From VAZQ01 sp963712565 (GTDB lineage: Bacteria > Pseudomonadota > Alphaproteobacteria > Rhizobiales > Xanthobacteraceae): DNA of 64,000 nucleotides. Where the stretch lies: contig CAVQIP010000055.1 in the NCBI GenBank assembly GCA_963712565.1, positions 434,001 to 498,000 of the forward strand. Direction: 5' to 3'. The position numbers were made by a program, and so were the translations under genes. Shown here one piece after another: positions 35,676 to 44,159 of the stretch. The first letter of the stretch is position 1. Each line of letters begins with the position of its first letter. Under the pieces are notes generated by a model. It did no database searches. It was not told the DNA's origin and worked only from the letters and a program-made list of their open reading frames with translations.

Positions 35676-36653
35676 TTGACGGAGCAATTCGTGGATAGTG
35701 TTTCGATAATCCTGGTGGCAACGGCGATCATCGTCGGGGCGTTCGTGGCATACAACTTGTTTCACTATGTCCTTTTTCTCCTCGTCACGCATCCGAAGGA
35801 CGCAGGCGGCATCGGTCATGAGTTGAATGAGTTCGAACGGCGACAACTTGTCGAGTGGGCACCCAAGGCTGACGACTTTCTCAAACACGACGACGAGAGT
35901 CGCACATACGACGACGTGTTCGGTCGGTATCGCGGCGAGCATGACAACTACAGCTCGTGCGTTTTTCCGCCCACGGTTTTCACGCATCCTTATTATGCCG
36001 ATTCCGTCCTGCTTGAGCCGGCGGATGGAATGCGCCTATTGGACCTGGGGTGCGGATCGGGCGCCGCGGCCTACTACCTTGCCAGTCGGAGCAATGTCGA
36101 GATCGTCTGCGTGACCAATTCTTCCGTGCAGGCGGACATCTGCCGTCGGAAATTCGAGAAGCTTGACGGACGCGTACGCGTGATCGTCGCGGATTTCGAC
36201 CAGCTCGACCTCTCGGAGCAGAGTTTTGATGCAATCTACGCGCTCGAATCGATCGGTTACACCAAGGACCTGGATGCTTGGCTGGCACGCTGCTGGCGAT
36301 CGCTCAAGCCTGGCGGGCGTCTGCTGATCCGTTCGCCAGGGTCGCTGGATACTTGTCGGCGGGAGCAGGACTACCGCAACGTCACCGCCTTCTTCGAGAA
36401 TTGGCGGTACAACTTTCTTGGCGCCAATCTGCTCGTTTTCAAGCTGCGCCGGCTCGGCTTCAAGCCGATCCGCTACCGCCAGCTGCCGTTCTGGGCCTGG
36501 GGCATGACATGGAACTTCATCCAGCACCTGCTGTTGTGGAAGTTCCGGCTGAAGATGCGAACGATGGTCGACTTGGAACGGATCATTTGGCGCACGTCCA
36601 AGGTCTTCGTCTTCGGCAATGGGTACAACATCGTGCTTGCCAGCAAGCCCTAG
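35676..36653 (+). CDS. Membrane-anchored class I SAM-dependent methyltransferase
   Basis: A 325-residue protein starting at TTG 35676 (GTGGAGGCGG upstream) or GTG 35691. One membrane helix sits at about residues 8-38 (SIILVATAIIVGAFVAYNLFHYVLFLLV). The SAM domain shows motif I 'GMRLLDLGCGSGAAAYYLA', acidic 'VRVIVADFDQLDL', post-I 'FDAIYALESIGYTKDLDAWLARCWRSLKPGGRLLI', close to the sterol/fatty-acid methyltransferase and Cfa style. The C-terminal half contains further hydrophobic aromatic stretches ('QLPFWAWGMTWNFIQHLLLWKFRL') as if lying on the membrane. A lipid or isoprenoid substrate is likely but not shown. Its codon use is a little less GC-biased than the neighbours. Confidence 0.85.
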   Translation: MTEQFVDSVSIILVATAIIVGAFVAYNLFHYVLFLLVTHPKDAGGIGHELNEFERRQLVEWAPKADDFLKHDDESRTYDDVFGRYRGEHDNYSSCVFPPTVFTHPYYADSVLLEPADGMRLLDLGCGSGAAAYYLASRSNVEIVCVTNSSVQADICRRKFEKLDGRVRVIVADFDQLDLSEQSFDAIYALESIGYTKDLDAWLARCWRSLKPGGRLLIRSPGSLDTCRREQDYRNVTAFFENWRYNFLGANLLVFKLRRLGFKPIRYRQLPFWAWGMTWNFIQHLLLWKFRLKMRTMVDLERIIWRTSKVFVFGNGYNIVLASKP

Positions 36654-36700
36654 TGGGACGAGCCACTGCCGCATGATGACTCCCGTTGCTTGTCCAAATG

Positions 36701-37675
36701 CTACACCCGTCCACGACGTCGGCGCTGGCGGCCGGCTGCATTCGCCGGTGCCGCCAATACCCGGTCCCAGATCCCTTGGATGTGGGCGATCTCGGCTTCG
36801 AAGCGCTCGAGGAACAGCCGCGCCGGCACGCTCAAGGGCCGCCGCGCCGGCTCGATCACCACGAATTCGGCGTAGAGCGGCGGATCGACGATCGGATTGA
36901 CCACGAGATCGCCCTTGCCGATGTCGTTGACCGAGATGAGGCTCGGCAGCACGGTCATCCAGTCGGAGCGCGCCACGAATTCGAGCGTGCCGATCATGGC
37001 GTCCATTTCCAGCATGGCGGCGATCTCCACGCCATGAGTTTGGAAATAGGTCTCGAGGTTGCGGCGGCGAATATTGTCCGGGCCGGGCACCACGATCTTC
37101 AAAGCGGCGCAGTCGGCGAGCCGCACCGGCGCCAGCGGCGCCAGCCCGCGCTCGCGGCCGGAAAGCAGCATCTCGCGGTCGCGTACCAGCAGCCGCGATT
37201 TCAATCCCATGCGCCCCTCGAAGGCCGGCACCAGGGCGAAGTCGAGTTCGTCCGCCAGCACCATGTCGGTCAGTACGCCGCTGTAGCCCTCGAACACGTG
37301 CAGGCGCACGTCGGGGTGGCGCGGTACGAAGTCGTCGAGCGTGGGCGCCAGCACCGCGCGCGTGAACGTCGGCATCAGTCCGATGCGCAGGTCGCCGGTG
37401 ACCAGGCCCGAAAGCCCGCGGGCCTCCTCGCTGGCGTTTTCGAGCCGTCCGACCGCCTCGACGCAGCTCTTGTAATAGCGCAGTCCCGCCGGCGTGGGCA
37501 CGATCCCGCGCGCGGAGCGCTCGAACAGCTTTACTCCGAGCGTCCGCTCGACGCCGGCGACGTGCTGAGAGATGCCGGACTGGGTGGCATTCTCGCGCTC
37601 GGCCGCGCGCGTGAACGAGCCTTCCTCACAGACGGCGATGACGGCGCGAATCTGCCGAAGCGCGATGTTGGCCAG
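36701..37675 (-). CDS. LysR family regulator, start codon unclear
   Basis: Complete LysR coding can be read from about 37675: the HTH 'LANIALRQIRAVIAVCEEGSFTRAAERENATQSGISQHVAGVERTLGVKLFERSARGIVPTPAG' followed by the effector domain ('GDLRIGLMPTFTRAVLAPTLDDFVPRHPDVRLHVFEG', 'LDFALVPAF'). In this frame there is no ATG, GTG or TTG between the stop TAG (37708-37706) and the HTH; the only nearby ATG (37689) is one frame off. So either a CTG start at 37675, an indel near 37680, or an assembly error. A GTG at 37501 would omit the HTH and is rejected. It is divergent from the M24 gene it probably controls. Confidence 0.85.
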   Translation of the reverse strand: MANIALRQIRAVIAVCEEGSFTRAAERENATQSGISQHVAGVERTLGVKLFERSARGIVPTPAGLRYYKSCVEAVGRLENASEEARGLSGLVTGDLRIGLMPTFTRAVLAPTLDDFVPRHPDVRLHVFEGYSGVLTDMVLADELDFALVPAFEGRMGLKSRLLVRDREMLLSGRERGLAPLAPVRLADCAALKIVVPGPDNIRRRNLETYFQTHGVEIAAMLEMDAMIGTLEFVARSDWMTVLPSLISVNDIGKGDLVVNPIVDPPLYAEFVVIEPARRPLSVPARLFLERFEAEIAHIQGIWDRVLAAPANAAGRQRRRRGRV

Positions 37676-37710
37676 GCGACACCTGCCATCAAGAAAACTG
37701 ATGCCCTAAC

Positions 37711-37730
37711 GCAGAATATATTATTTCGGC
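37711..37730. promoter_or_regulatory. AT-rich dyad GCAGAA-N8-TTCGGC, candidate LysR operator
   Basis: An imperfect inverted repeat (GCnGAA...TTCnGC) with an AT-only centre (TATATTAT) between the divergent lysR and M24 peptidase genes. It is the only markedly AT-rich patch in the gap and so also a likely promoter core. LysR-type activators bind such dyads upstream of their targets; binding here is inference. Confidence 0.4.
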
Positions 37731-37803
37731 TGCGGGGGCCATCCGGCTAGGATTTTTGCCGACGGCAGCGCCGAACCGCGCGCCTGCACGTCGGGAGGGG
37801 TCC

Positions 37804-39075
37804 ATGGGAACGGCAAATTTCGGCATCGCCGGATTGGATTGGCAGCAGCGCGTCAATTGGGACCGGATGCGCAAGTACCGGACCGAGCGCGCGCGCGAGC
37901 ACATGAAGAAGCACAAGCTCGGCGCCATGCTGTGCATGTACGACGAGAACGTGCGCTACCTCACCGGCACGCTGACGCCGGGCTGGAACCGGCTCAAGCC
38001 CGGATTGCGCTACGCGTTGCTGTGCGGCGACGGCGAGCCGGTGCTGTTCGAGCAAGGCGACCTCGGCTTCCAGATCGAGCGCCACTCGCCGTGGATCCCG
38101 AAGGAGAACGTCCGCTACTCCTATGCCTGGATCAAGGGCGCCGCCGGCCCGGCCTCGCAGCAGCAAGTGAAGAAATTCACCGACGCGATCCTCTACGAGA
38201 TGAAGCGCCACGGCGTCGCCGGGCAGAAGCTCGGGGTCGACTTCATCGACATCAACATGATCAGCATCTTCAAGGACAAGAAGATCAACTGGGCCGACGG
38301 CATGACGGCGATGATGGAGGCGCGCGCGGTCAAGAACGTCGACGAGCAGGAATGCATGCGCATCGTCGGCTCGATCGGCGACGCCACGCACTGGGAGTGC
38401 ATGAAGTTCCTGCGGCCCGGCATCACCGAGAACCAGGTCACGGCGCACCTGATGAAATATCTCTACAGCATTCCGGGCATGGAGGACGTCGAGGACGTGA
38501 TCGTCTCGTCCGGTCCCAACACCTGGCCGAACTGGCGTAATTTCTCCGACCGCATCATTCAGCCCGGCGACATCGTGTTCATGGACTTGGCCGCGCTCAC
38601 GTGGAACGGCTACAAATCCTGCTATTACCGCACCTATTGCGTCGGCAAGGAGCCGAGCAAGGAGCAGAAGGACACTTACGCCACCGCGCTCGAATGGCTC
38701 TATGATTCGATCCATGCGGTGAAGGCCGGAACCACTACCCGCGAGATCGCGAAGAAGTGGCCGTCGGCGAAGGAGGCCTGGGGTTACAAGGAAGAGGACC
38801 AGGCCGCGGCGAATCTGTGGGGCCACGGTCTCGGTCTGGCGCAATACGATCCGCCGGTGATCTCGCGCATCTGGTCGCTCGATCATCCGATCGAGATCAA
38901 GGCGGGAATGACGTTTGCGCTCGAGACCCAGCACGGCAAGCGCTTCCGCTACGGCGTGCGCATCGAGGAAATGCTGATCGTGCATGAGAAGGAGATCGAG
39001 ATCATCTCCAACTTCCCGGTCAAGCAGATCACGGTGGTCGATCCGCTGCCGGGCTACGGCGACCACGTGAAGTGA
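37804..39075 (+). CDS. M24 (Xaa-Pro peptidase/creatinase fold) family protein with altered metal site
   Basis: A 423-residue protein, ATG 37804 after GGGAGGGG. The N-terminal creatinase-like domain runs to about residue 165 and the pita-bread domain follows. Of the five metal ligands of M24 peptidases, four are seen: Asp in 'VFMDLAAL', His in 'GHGLGLAQYDPP', Glu in 'FALETQHG', Glu in 'VRIEEMLIVHE'. The second Asp, normally in 'SDxTRT', is Cys in 'GYKSCYYRTYCVG'. The enzyme may thus be a metal-poor hydrolase like creatinase or ectoine hydrolase rather than a peptidase. First gene of the cluster 37.8-43.7 kb, under the divergent LysR gene. Confidence 0.88.
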   Translation: MGTANFGIAGLDWQQRVNWDRMRKYRTERAREHMKKHKLGAMLCMYDENVRYLTGTLTPGWNRLKPGLRYALLCGDGEPVLFEQGDLGFQIERHSPWIPKENVRYSYAWIKGAAGPASQQQVKKFTDAILYEMKRHGVAGQKLGVDFIDINMISIFKDKKINWADGMTAMMEARAVKNVDEQECMRIVGSIGDATHWECMKFLRPGITENQVTAHLMKYLYSIPGMEDVEDVIVSSGPNTWPNWRNFSDRIIQPGDIVFMDLAALTWNGYKSCYYRTYCVGKEPSKEQKDTYATALEWLYDSIHAVKAGTTTREIAKKWPSAKEAWGYKEEDQAAANLWGHGLGLAQYDPPVISRIWSLDHPIEIKAGMTFALETQHGKRFRYGVRIEEMLIVHEKEIEIISNFPVKQITVVDPLPGYGDHVK

Positions 39076-39084
39076 CGTCTATCC

Positions 39085-39203
39085 CCGTCACCCTGAGGTG
39101 CTCGTGCTCTTGGACGAGCCTCGAAGGGCGACGGCCCGAATGCCGCAACGAACAGGGGGCCGTCCCCTTCGTGGCTCGCTTCGCTCGCACCTCAGGGTGA
39201 CGG
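39085..39203. repeat. MITE-like element, 119 bp with perfect 17-bp inverted ends
   Basis: CCGTCACCCTGAGGTGC at 39085-39101 is exactly inverted at 39187-39203 (GCACCTCAGGGTGACGG). Inside are 'cctcgaagggcgacggcc' and 'gggccgtccccttcgtgg', a second inverted pair. No coding capacity. It is a member of a dispersed family in this bacterial order and separates the M24 gene from the PEP-utilising enzyme gene. Confidence 0.8.
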
Positions 39204-39233
39204 TGAGGGAGAGTCGCCAGCAGGTCTGCCGTC

Positions 39234-40550
39234 ATGGCAACATCGACCGCGACAACATCCGCGCTATCGGACCGGTTCATCGTCCCGCTCGCCGACGCTG
39301 CCGCGCTCGACCCGGAGCGGCTCGGACCGAAGGCCGCGAATCTCGCCGCGCTCGCGCAGGCGGGCCTGCCGACGCCGGGGGGCTTTTGCCTGAGCGCGGA
39401 TGCCTACCGGGCACAGATTGCGGCCCTCGGGCTCGGGCCCATGTTGCAGCGCTTCACGGGCGCCGACGTCGTCGAGCAGCGGCGCCTGTCGGTCGAGATC
39501 AGGCTCGCCCTCTACGAGCAACCGCTCGCGCCCGCTGTCCTCGCGCCGTTGCTGGCGGCGTGGCAGCGGCAGCGCGAAGCGAATGCGCGACCGAGCGCGG
39601 TGCGGTCGTCCGCCCTGATCGAGGACCGCAAGGGCGCCAATTTTGCCGGTCAGTTCGAAAGCTTCCTCGGCATCGCCGACGAAGCTGCGTTCCTCACCGC
39701 CGTGCGTGCCTGCTGGGCCGCGCTGTGGACCACCAATGCCCGCCGCTACATGGAGAACCACGCGCTCTCGCCCGCCGACACGGCGATGGCGGTGCTGATC
39801 CAGCCGGTGGTCGACGCGCGCGTCTCGGGCGGCGGCCTGAGCGAGACCGCCGCGGGCCAGATGCTCATCAGCGCGACCTGGGGGCTCGGCTCCGCCATCG
39901 CCCAGGGCGAGGTGGTGCCCGACCGCATCGTGCTCTCGCGTCAGGGTTTTCTGCGCACGATCGAAGCCGGCCGCAAGCATCACCGTGAGACCTGCGGCCA
40001 TGGTGCCTTCGCGCTACCGCAGGCGGTGCCGAACGACCTGGTCGACGCGCCGTGTCTCGACGCGGCGCACGCTGTCACGCTCGGTCGCATGATGCGCAAG
40101 GCCGAAGCGGTGGTCGGCGGCCCGGTCGAGATCGAATGGGCGCTCGACGACGCCGGCTTCAAGCTCCTACAGGCGCGGCCGCTCACCGTCGAGCCGGCCG
40201 CCGTGCCCGACGAGATCTGGCTCAAGCATCCCGGGTTGAGCGGGCATCCGGCCGGCATCGGCTGGGGCGCCGGCCGCGCGGTGGTGGTGAGCTGCGAGTG
40301 CGAGCTCGCGCGCGTCGCGCCGGGCGACGTGCTGGTCACGCGCGTCGCCGGGCCGGCGCTCAGTCACGTGCTGCCGCGCGTCGCCGGCGTGGTCGCCGAG
40401 CTCGGCGGCTCGACCTCGCATCTCGCCTCGCTCGCGCGCGAGCGCGGCATTCCCATGGTGCTGGGTGTGCTCGACGCCACCAGCCGCATCCCCGACGGCT
40501 CGCAGGTGGCGGTCGACGGCGTCGCCGGCGTCGTGCGGTGGATGGCCTGA
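39234..40550 (+). CDS. Compact PEP-utilising enzyme (PPDK-N domain plus phosphohistidine domain)
   Basis: A 438-residue protein. Residues 1-~320 match the PEP/pyruvate-binding ATP-grasp-like domain: 'LGPKAANLAALAQAGLPTPGGFCLSADAYR', 'VRSSALIEDRKGANFAGQFESFLG', 'ISATWGLGSAIAQGEVVPDRIVL', 'EIEWALDDAGFKLLQARPLTV'. The C-terminal mobile domain carries the phospho-His in 'VVAELGGSTSHLASLARERGIPMVLG'. PEP synthases, PPDK and rifampin phosphotransferase have a further large domain that is absent here, so this is a two-domain phosphotransferase whose acceptor is unknown. Its stop overlaps the next start (TGATG), coupling it to a 2-hydroxyacid dehydrogenase. Confidence 0.88.
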   Translation: MATSTATTSALSDRFIVPLADAAALDPERLGPKAANLAALAQAGLPTPGGFCLSADAYRAQIAALGLGPMLQRFTGADVVEQRRLSVEIRLALYEQPLAPAVLAPLLAAWQRQREANARPSAVRSSALIEDRKGANFAGQFESFLGIADEAAFLTAVRACWAALWTTNARRYMENHALSPADTAMAVLIQPVVDARVSGGGLSETAAGQMLISATWGLGSAIAQGEVVPDRIVLSRQGFLRTIEAGRKHHRETCGHGAFALPQAVPNDLVDAPCLDAAHAVTLGRMMRKAEAVVGGPVEIEWALDDAGFKLLQARPLTVEPAAVPDEIWLKHPGLSGHPAGIGWGAGRAVVVSCECELARVAPGDVLVTRVAGPALSHVLPRVAGVVAELGGSTSHLASLARERGIPMVLGVLDATSRIPDGSQVAVDGVAGVVRWMA

Positions 40551-41551
40551 TGCGCCCAATTCCTTCTCGACCGAAAATCTTCGTCACCCAACCGGTCGCC
40601 AAGAGCGCGCTCGATCGCTTGCGCCAAGTCGCGAGCGTCAAGGTCAACCCGGATTCGAGCCGCATCATGCCGAAGAAGCCGCTCGTCGCCGCCGTGCGGA
40701 AATGCGACATTCTGTTCTGCCTGTTGCACGACCGGATCGATCACGAGGTGATCGCCGCCAATCCGAAGCTGCGGCTGGTCGCGGCACAGTCGATTTCGCC
40801 GTCCAACATCGACGTCGCGGCGGCAACGGCGCAGCGGCTTCCCGTCACCGTGGTTCCGCCGGTCACAACCGAGGCGACCGCCGATCTCACGTTCGGGCTG
40901 ATGCTCGCGGTCGCGCGGCGGATGATGGAAGGCGACCGCCTGGTGCGGGCGGGAAAATTTCCCGGCGGGCAGTCGAGCTACCTGCTCGGCTCCTTCGTCT
41001 GGGGCAAGACGATCGGCCTGGTCGGTGGCGGTGGGCTGATCGGCCGGGCGGTGGCGCGGCGCGCGCATGGCTTCTCCATGCGCGTGCTGTACTGGACACC
41101 GCGGCGGAAGCCCGAGAGCGTGGAACGCGAGGCCGGCCTGACCTTCGTTCCATTCGATCAGCTGCTCGCCGAATCCGACTTCGTTTCGCTGCACCAACCG
41201 CTCAGGCCCGAGACGCGCCACCAGATCGGGGCGCGCGAATTCAAGCTGATGAAGAAGACCGCGTTCCTGATCAACACTGCGCGCGGCGCGATCGTCGACG
41301 AGGCGGCACTGGTGCGGGCCTTGCGGGCGCGCCGGATCGCCGGCGCCGGCCTCGACGTGTTCGAGCACGAGCCCAAGGTCGACGCTGCGCTGCGCAAGAT
41401 GCCGAACGTCGTGCTGGCCCCGCATCTCGGCAGCGCAACGGTCGAGGTGCGCGAAGAGATGGCGAACATCGTCGTGGACAACATCCTGGCGTTTCTCGCC
41501 GGCAAGACGCCGCCCAACTGCGTCAACCCGGAGGTTTTCGCGGTCAAATGA
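40550..41551 (+). CDS. D-isomer-specific 2-hydroxyacid dehydrogenase
   Basis: A 333-residue NAD-dependent enzyme; ATG 40550 overlaps the stop of the PEP-utilising gene by one base. The Rossmann motif is 'KTIGLVGGGGLIGRAVARRAHGFSMRVLYWTP', the active-site triad lies in 'AFLINTARGAIVDEAALVRAL' (Arg), 'DVFEHEPKVDAAL' (Glu) and 'VVLAPHLGSATVEVREEM' (His). The usual GxGxxG reads GGGGLIG. The catalytic residues are complete, so it should reduce a 2-oxoacid such as glyoxylate or hydroxypyruvate. Second of three dehydrogenase/enzyme genes in the cluster. Confidence 0.92.
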   Translation: MRPIPSRPKIFVTQPVAKSALDRLRQVASVKVNPDSSRIMPKKPLVAAVRKCDILFCLLHDRIDHEVIAANPKLRLVAAQSISPSNIDVAAATAQRLPVTVVPPVTTEATADLTFGLMLAVARRMMEGDRLVRAGKFPGGQSSYLLGSFVWGKTIGLVGGGGLIGRAVARRAHGFSMRVLYWTPRRKPESVEREAGLTFVPFDQLLAESDFVSLHQPLRPETRHQIGAREFKLMKKTAFLINTARGAIVDEAALVRALRARRIAGAGLDVFEHEPKVDAALRKMPNVVLAPHLGSATVEVREEMANIVVDNILAFLAGKTPPNCVNPEVFAVK

Positions 41552-41559
41552 CAACGCCG

Positions 41560-41599
41560 AGATGGATGCTTGGGTCCAGCCTGGGCATGACGACTTGAA
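41560..41599. repeat. Short dispersed repeat fragment
   Basis: The sequence 'gagatggatgcttgggtccagcctgggcatgacga' matches the style of one end of the element at 32985-33150 (…cgtcatgcgcgggcttg..). It sits in the 62-base gap between the two dehydrogenase genes and is probably a truncated copy. Confidence 0.5.
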
Positions 41600-41613
41600 T
41601 TCGGAGTGTCGCT

Positions 41614-42576
41614 ATGTCCCGTCCCCTGATCGTCGTCACCGACAGTCCGTTTCCCTCGCTCGATCCGGCGAAGGCCGCGCTCAAGCGCGTCGATCCCGAG
41701 CTGCGCATGGCGAGAAGCCCGTCGGCCGACAACATCTTGGCGGTGGCGCGCGACGCCGACGCCATCCTGGTCACCTATGCCAAGCTGCCGGGCGAGCTGT
41801 TGCGGCAGCTCACGCGCTGCAAGGCGATCGGCCGCTTCGGCCTCGGCGTCGATAATATCGACGTCAAGGCTGCCGCCGAGCTCGGCATCACCGTGACCTA
41901 CGTGCCGGACTATTGCATGCACGAGGTCTCCGACCACGCCATGGCGCTGGTGTTGGCGCTGGCGCGGAAGATTCCGCTGTCCAACACGCTGGTGCAGGCC
42001 GGGCGCTGGGACATGCCGGCGGTTGTTCCGATCCATCGCCTCGCCGGCCGCGTGCTCGGCCTCGTCGGCTTCGGCAACATTCCGCGCGCGCTGGCACCGA
42101 AGGCGAAGGCGTTCGGCCTGCGCGTCGTCGCGCATGATCCCTACGTCTCGCCGGCGGCGCTCGCCGCCGCCGAGGTCGAGGGCGTGAGCTTCGAGCGGCT
42201 GTTGGAAATTTCCGACTTTGTTTCGATCCACGCCCCGCTGCTGCCGGGGACGCGCGGACTGTTCAGTGCCGAGGTCTTCCGCAAGATGAAGAAAGGCGCT
42301 GTCGTCATCAACACCGCGCGCGGACCGTTGCTGGACGAAGACGCGCTGATCGCGGCGCTCGACTCCGGTCAGCTCGGCGGCGCGGCCCTTGACGTGGTCG
42401 CCGTCGAGCCGTTGCCCAAGGATTCCCGCCTGCTCGGTCGCGATAACCTCATCCTGACCCCGCACACCGCGTTCTATTCGGTCGAGGCGCTCGAGGAGCT
42501 GCAGACCAAATGCGCGAGCGATGTCGCGCGGGTATTGAGCGGGGAGAAACCGGTCTATCCGATCAAGATGGGTTGA
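41614..42576 (+). CDS. D-2-hydroxyacid dehydrogenase, CtBP/phosphoglycerate dehydrogenase-like
   Basis: A 320-residue protein. 'AIGRFGLGVDNIDVKAAAELGITVTYVPDYCMHEVSDHAMALVLALARKI' is the CtBP/SerA-like substrate domain, the Rossmann motif is 'RVLGLVGFGNIPRALAPKAKAFGLRVVAHDP', and the triad Arg-Glu-His lies in 'VINTARGPLLDEDAL', 'VVAVEPLP' and 'LILTPHTAFYS'. The GxGxxP of the second half deviates from GxGxxG (GFGNIP). It follows another dehydrogenase on the same strand. The substrate is a 2-oxoacid, identity unknown. Confidence 0.9.
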   Translation: MSRPLIVVTDSPFPSLDPAKAALKRVDPELRMARSPSADNILAVARDADAILVTYAKLPGELLRQLTRCKAIGRFGLGVDNIDVKAAAELGITVTYVPDYCMHEVSDHAMALVLALARKIPLSNTLVQAGRWDMPAVVPIHRLAGRVLGLVGFGNIPRALAPKAKAFGLRVVAHDPYVSPAALAAAEVEGVSFERLLEISDFVSIHAPLLPGTRGLFSAEVFRKMKKGAVVINTARGPLLDEDALIAALDSGQLGGAALDVVAVEPLPKDSRLLGRDNLILTPHTAFYSVEALEELQTKCASDVARVLSGEKPVYPIKMG

Positions 42577-42701
42577 CGGGACTCGCGTCGCGGTCTGTTG
42601 TGACCTTGCGCCGAAGGTGAACAATCATGCCGCAGTGGAACCGCGCGACGCACCCTGTGCAATGCAACCGCGATTGCGGACCGCAGGGCAGGGAGGATCG
42701 A

Positions 42702-43703
42702 ATGGTCGCAGCGCAACGACTCTACGGGTGCCTCTTCCTGTGCCTGACGCTCGCTTGCGCCGCCGTAGCGCTGGCGATCGGCGGCGGGGCGGCGGCGCAG
42801 GACGGCTATCCGGGAAAACCGATCAAGCTCATCGTTCCATTGGCGGCGGGCGGCGGCATCGATTTCACCGCCCGTACCACCGCTCAAAAGCTGTCGGACG
42901 TGCTCGGTCAGCAGGTGGTGGTGGAGAATCAGGGCGGCGCCGGGGGCACGATCGGGGTGAGCGCGGTCGCGCGCGCCGCGCCCGACGGTTACACCCTGCT
43001 TTATCACTCAGTCTCCGGCGTGGTGAGCGCGGCCGTGGGCAAGGACCTGCCCTACGACTGGCTGCGCGATCTCGCGCCGGTGTCGCTCGTCACCCGCTTT
43101 GCGCCGGTTCTGATCATCAATCCTTCGCTGCCCGCGCGCGACCTGAAGGAATTCATCGCGCTGGCGAAGGCCAGTCCCGGAAAATTCAGCTACGGGTCGT
43201 CCGGTGCGGGCACGGCCATTCATCTTGCCAGCGAGCTGTTCAAGGCGGCCGCCGGCGTCGATATCGTGCACGTTCCGTATCGCGGGAATGCCGGCGTCAT
43301 GCCGGATCTGCTGGCGGGACGCATCGCCATGTTGATCGACGGCGTTCCGGCCCAGGCCAAGAATATCGAATCCGGCGTCGTGCGCGCGCTCGCGGTGACG
43401 ACCCGCACGCGCACCCCGGCTTTGCCGAACGTGCCGACCATGATGGAGCAGGGGCTCGACTACGAGCTGCCGTATTGGACGGCGATCTATGCGCCGGCCG
43501 CGACCCCGAAGCCGATCATCGACAAGCTCGCAGCCGGCATCGCCGCGACGATGAAGGACGCCGGCGTGGTGGGCCGCCTCAACGCCGCGGGAACCGAGGC
43601 GGTCGGCTCGACGCCGCAGGAGTTCGACACGTTCAACCGCGATCAGTTCACGCTCTATCGCAGGATCGTTCAAGACCCGCGGCTGAAGCTCAATCTGCAA
43701 TAG
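42702..43703 (+). CDS. Bug-type receptor of a tripartite tricarboxylate transporter
   Basis: From ATG 42702 (GGGAGGATCGA upstream) the receptor has 333 residues, with a signal ending near 'GGGAAAQDG'. Bug motifs: 'PIKLIVPLAAGGGIDFTARTTAQKLSDVLGQQVVVENQGGAGGTIGVSAVARAAPDGYTLL', 'GTAIHLASELFKAAAGVDIVHVPYRGNAGVMPDLLAGRIAM', 'RALAVTTRTRTPALPNVPTMMEQG'. It is the last gene of the LysR/M24 catabolic cluster and likely brings in its substrate. No tctAB is adjacent, so it must use a permease encoded elsewhere. Confidence 0.92.
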   Translation: MVAAQRLYGCLFLCLTLACAAVALAIGGGAAAQDGYPGKPIKLIVPLAAGGGIDFTARTTAQKLSDVLGQQVVVENQGGAGGTIGVSAVARAAPDGYTLLYHSVSGVVSAAVGKDLPYDWLRDLAPVSLVTRFAPVLIINPSLPARDLKEFIALAKASPGKFSYGSSGAGTAIHLASELFKAAAGVDIVHVPYRGNAGVMPDLLAGRIAMLIDGVPAQAKNIESGVVRALAVTTRTRTPALPNVPTMMEQGLDYELPYWTAIYAPAATPKPIIDKLAAGIAATMKDAGVVGRLNAAGTEAVGSTPQEFDTFNRDQFTLYRRIVQDPRLKLNLQ

Positions 43704-43760
43704 GCTGCTTGTGGCCGGCATGACGCCGGCCAGGACGCGCCGGCATGTCCAAAGCCGGCT

Positions 43761-44159
43761 TTACTTCTCCCGCTCCCAGATCACGATCACGCGCACCACC
43801 CGGTTGTTCTGGTTCGGATGCGGCATAGGCGGGCTTTCGATGAACAGCCGCTCGCCCTCGAAGCGGATGAATCGGGTCTGCTCGCCGCCAACCCAGGCTT
43901 CGTTCCAGGCCGCTTCCACCTTGGTGACGACCTTGCCGTCTTTGACCCGGTAGCGCCCGGTATAGGCGATCATCGTGCGCAGCGCCTGCGCGCGCTCCTC
44001 GTCGGTCTTCGGAACCGGACGGCCGTCGGCGGTGACGAGCGCGAGCCAGCGGCCGTCGGCGGTCGCGATCTGGCGGCCCTTGGGATGCTCGCCGAGCACC
44101 GGGCTGCGCGCCTTCGTCTCCTGGTCCTCGTAGAGGAGATGTGAGGCATGGTACGGCAT
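43761..44159 (-). pseudogene. Lipocalin-like protein, 5' end lost next to the integrase
   Basis: The stretch 'EDQETKARSPVLGEHPKGRQIATADGRWLALVTADGRPVPKTDEERAQALRTMIAYTGRYRVKDGKVVTKVEAAWNEAWVGGEQTRFIRFEGERLFIESPP' is a typical lipocalin-like domain (Lipocalin_5 style) from about its 20th residue on. The family's N-terminal strand with 'LxGTWxLxS' is missing; in its place the frame reads through 'MPYHASHLLY' and Cys-rich nonsense up to 44291. The break is at about 44130-44150, next to the integrase repeats, so the recombinase element has probably cut this gene. The ATG 44159 could still allow translation. Confidence 0.7.

Noticed and set aside
37501..37503. GTG at 37501 as start of the LysR gene
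   Set aside because: It would remove the whole helix-turn-helix, which is well conserved upstream in the same frame.
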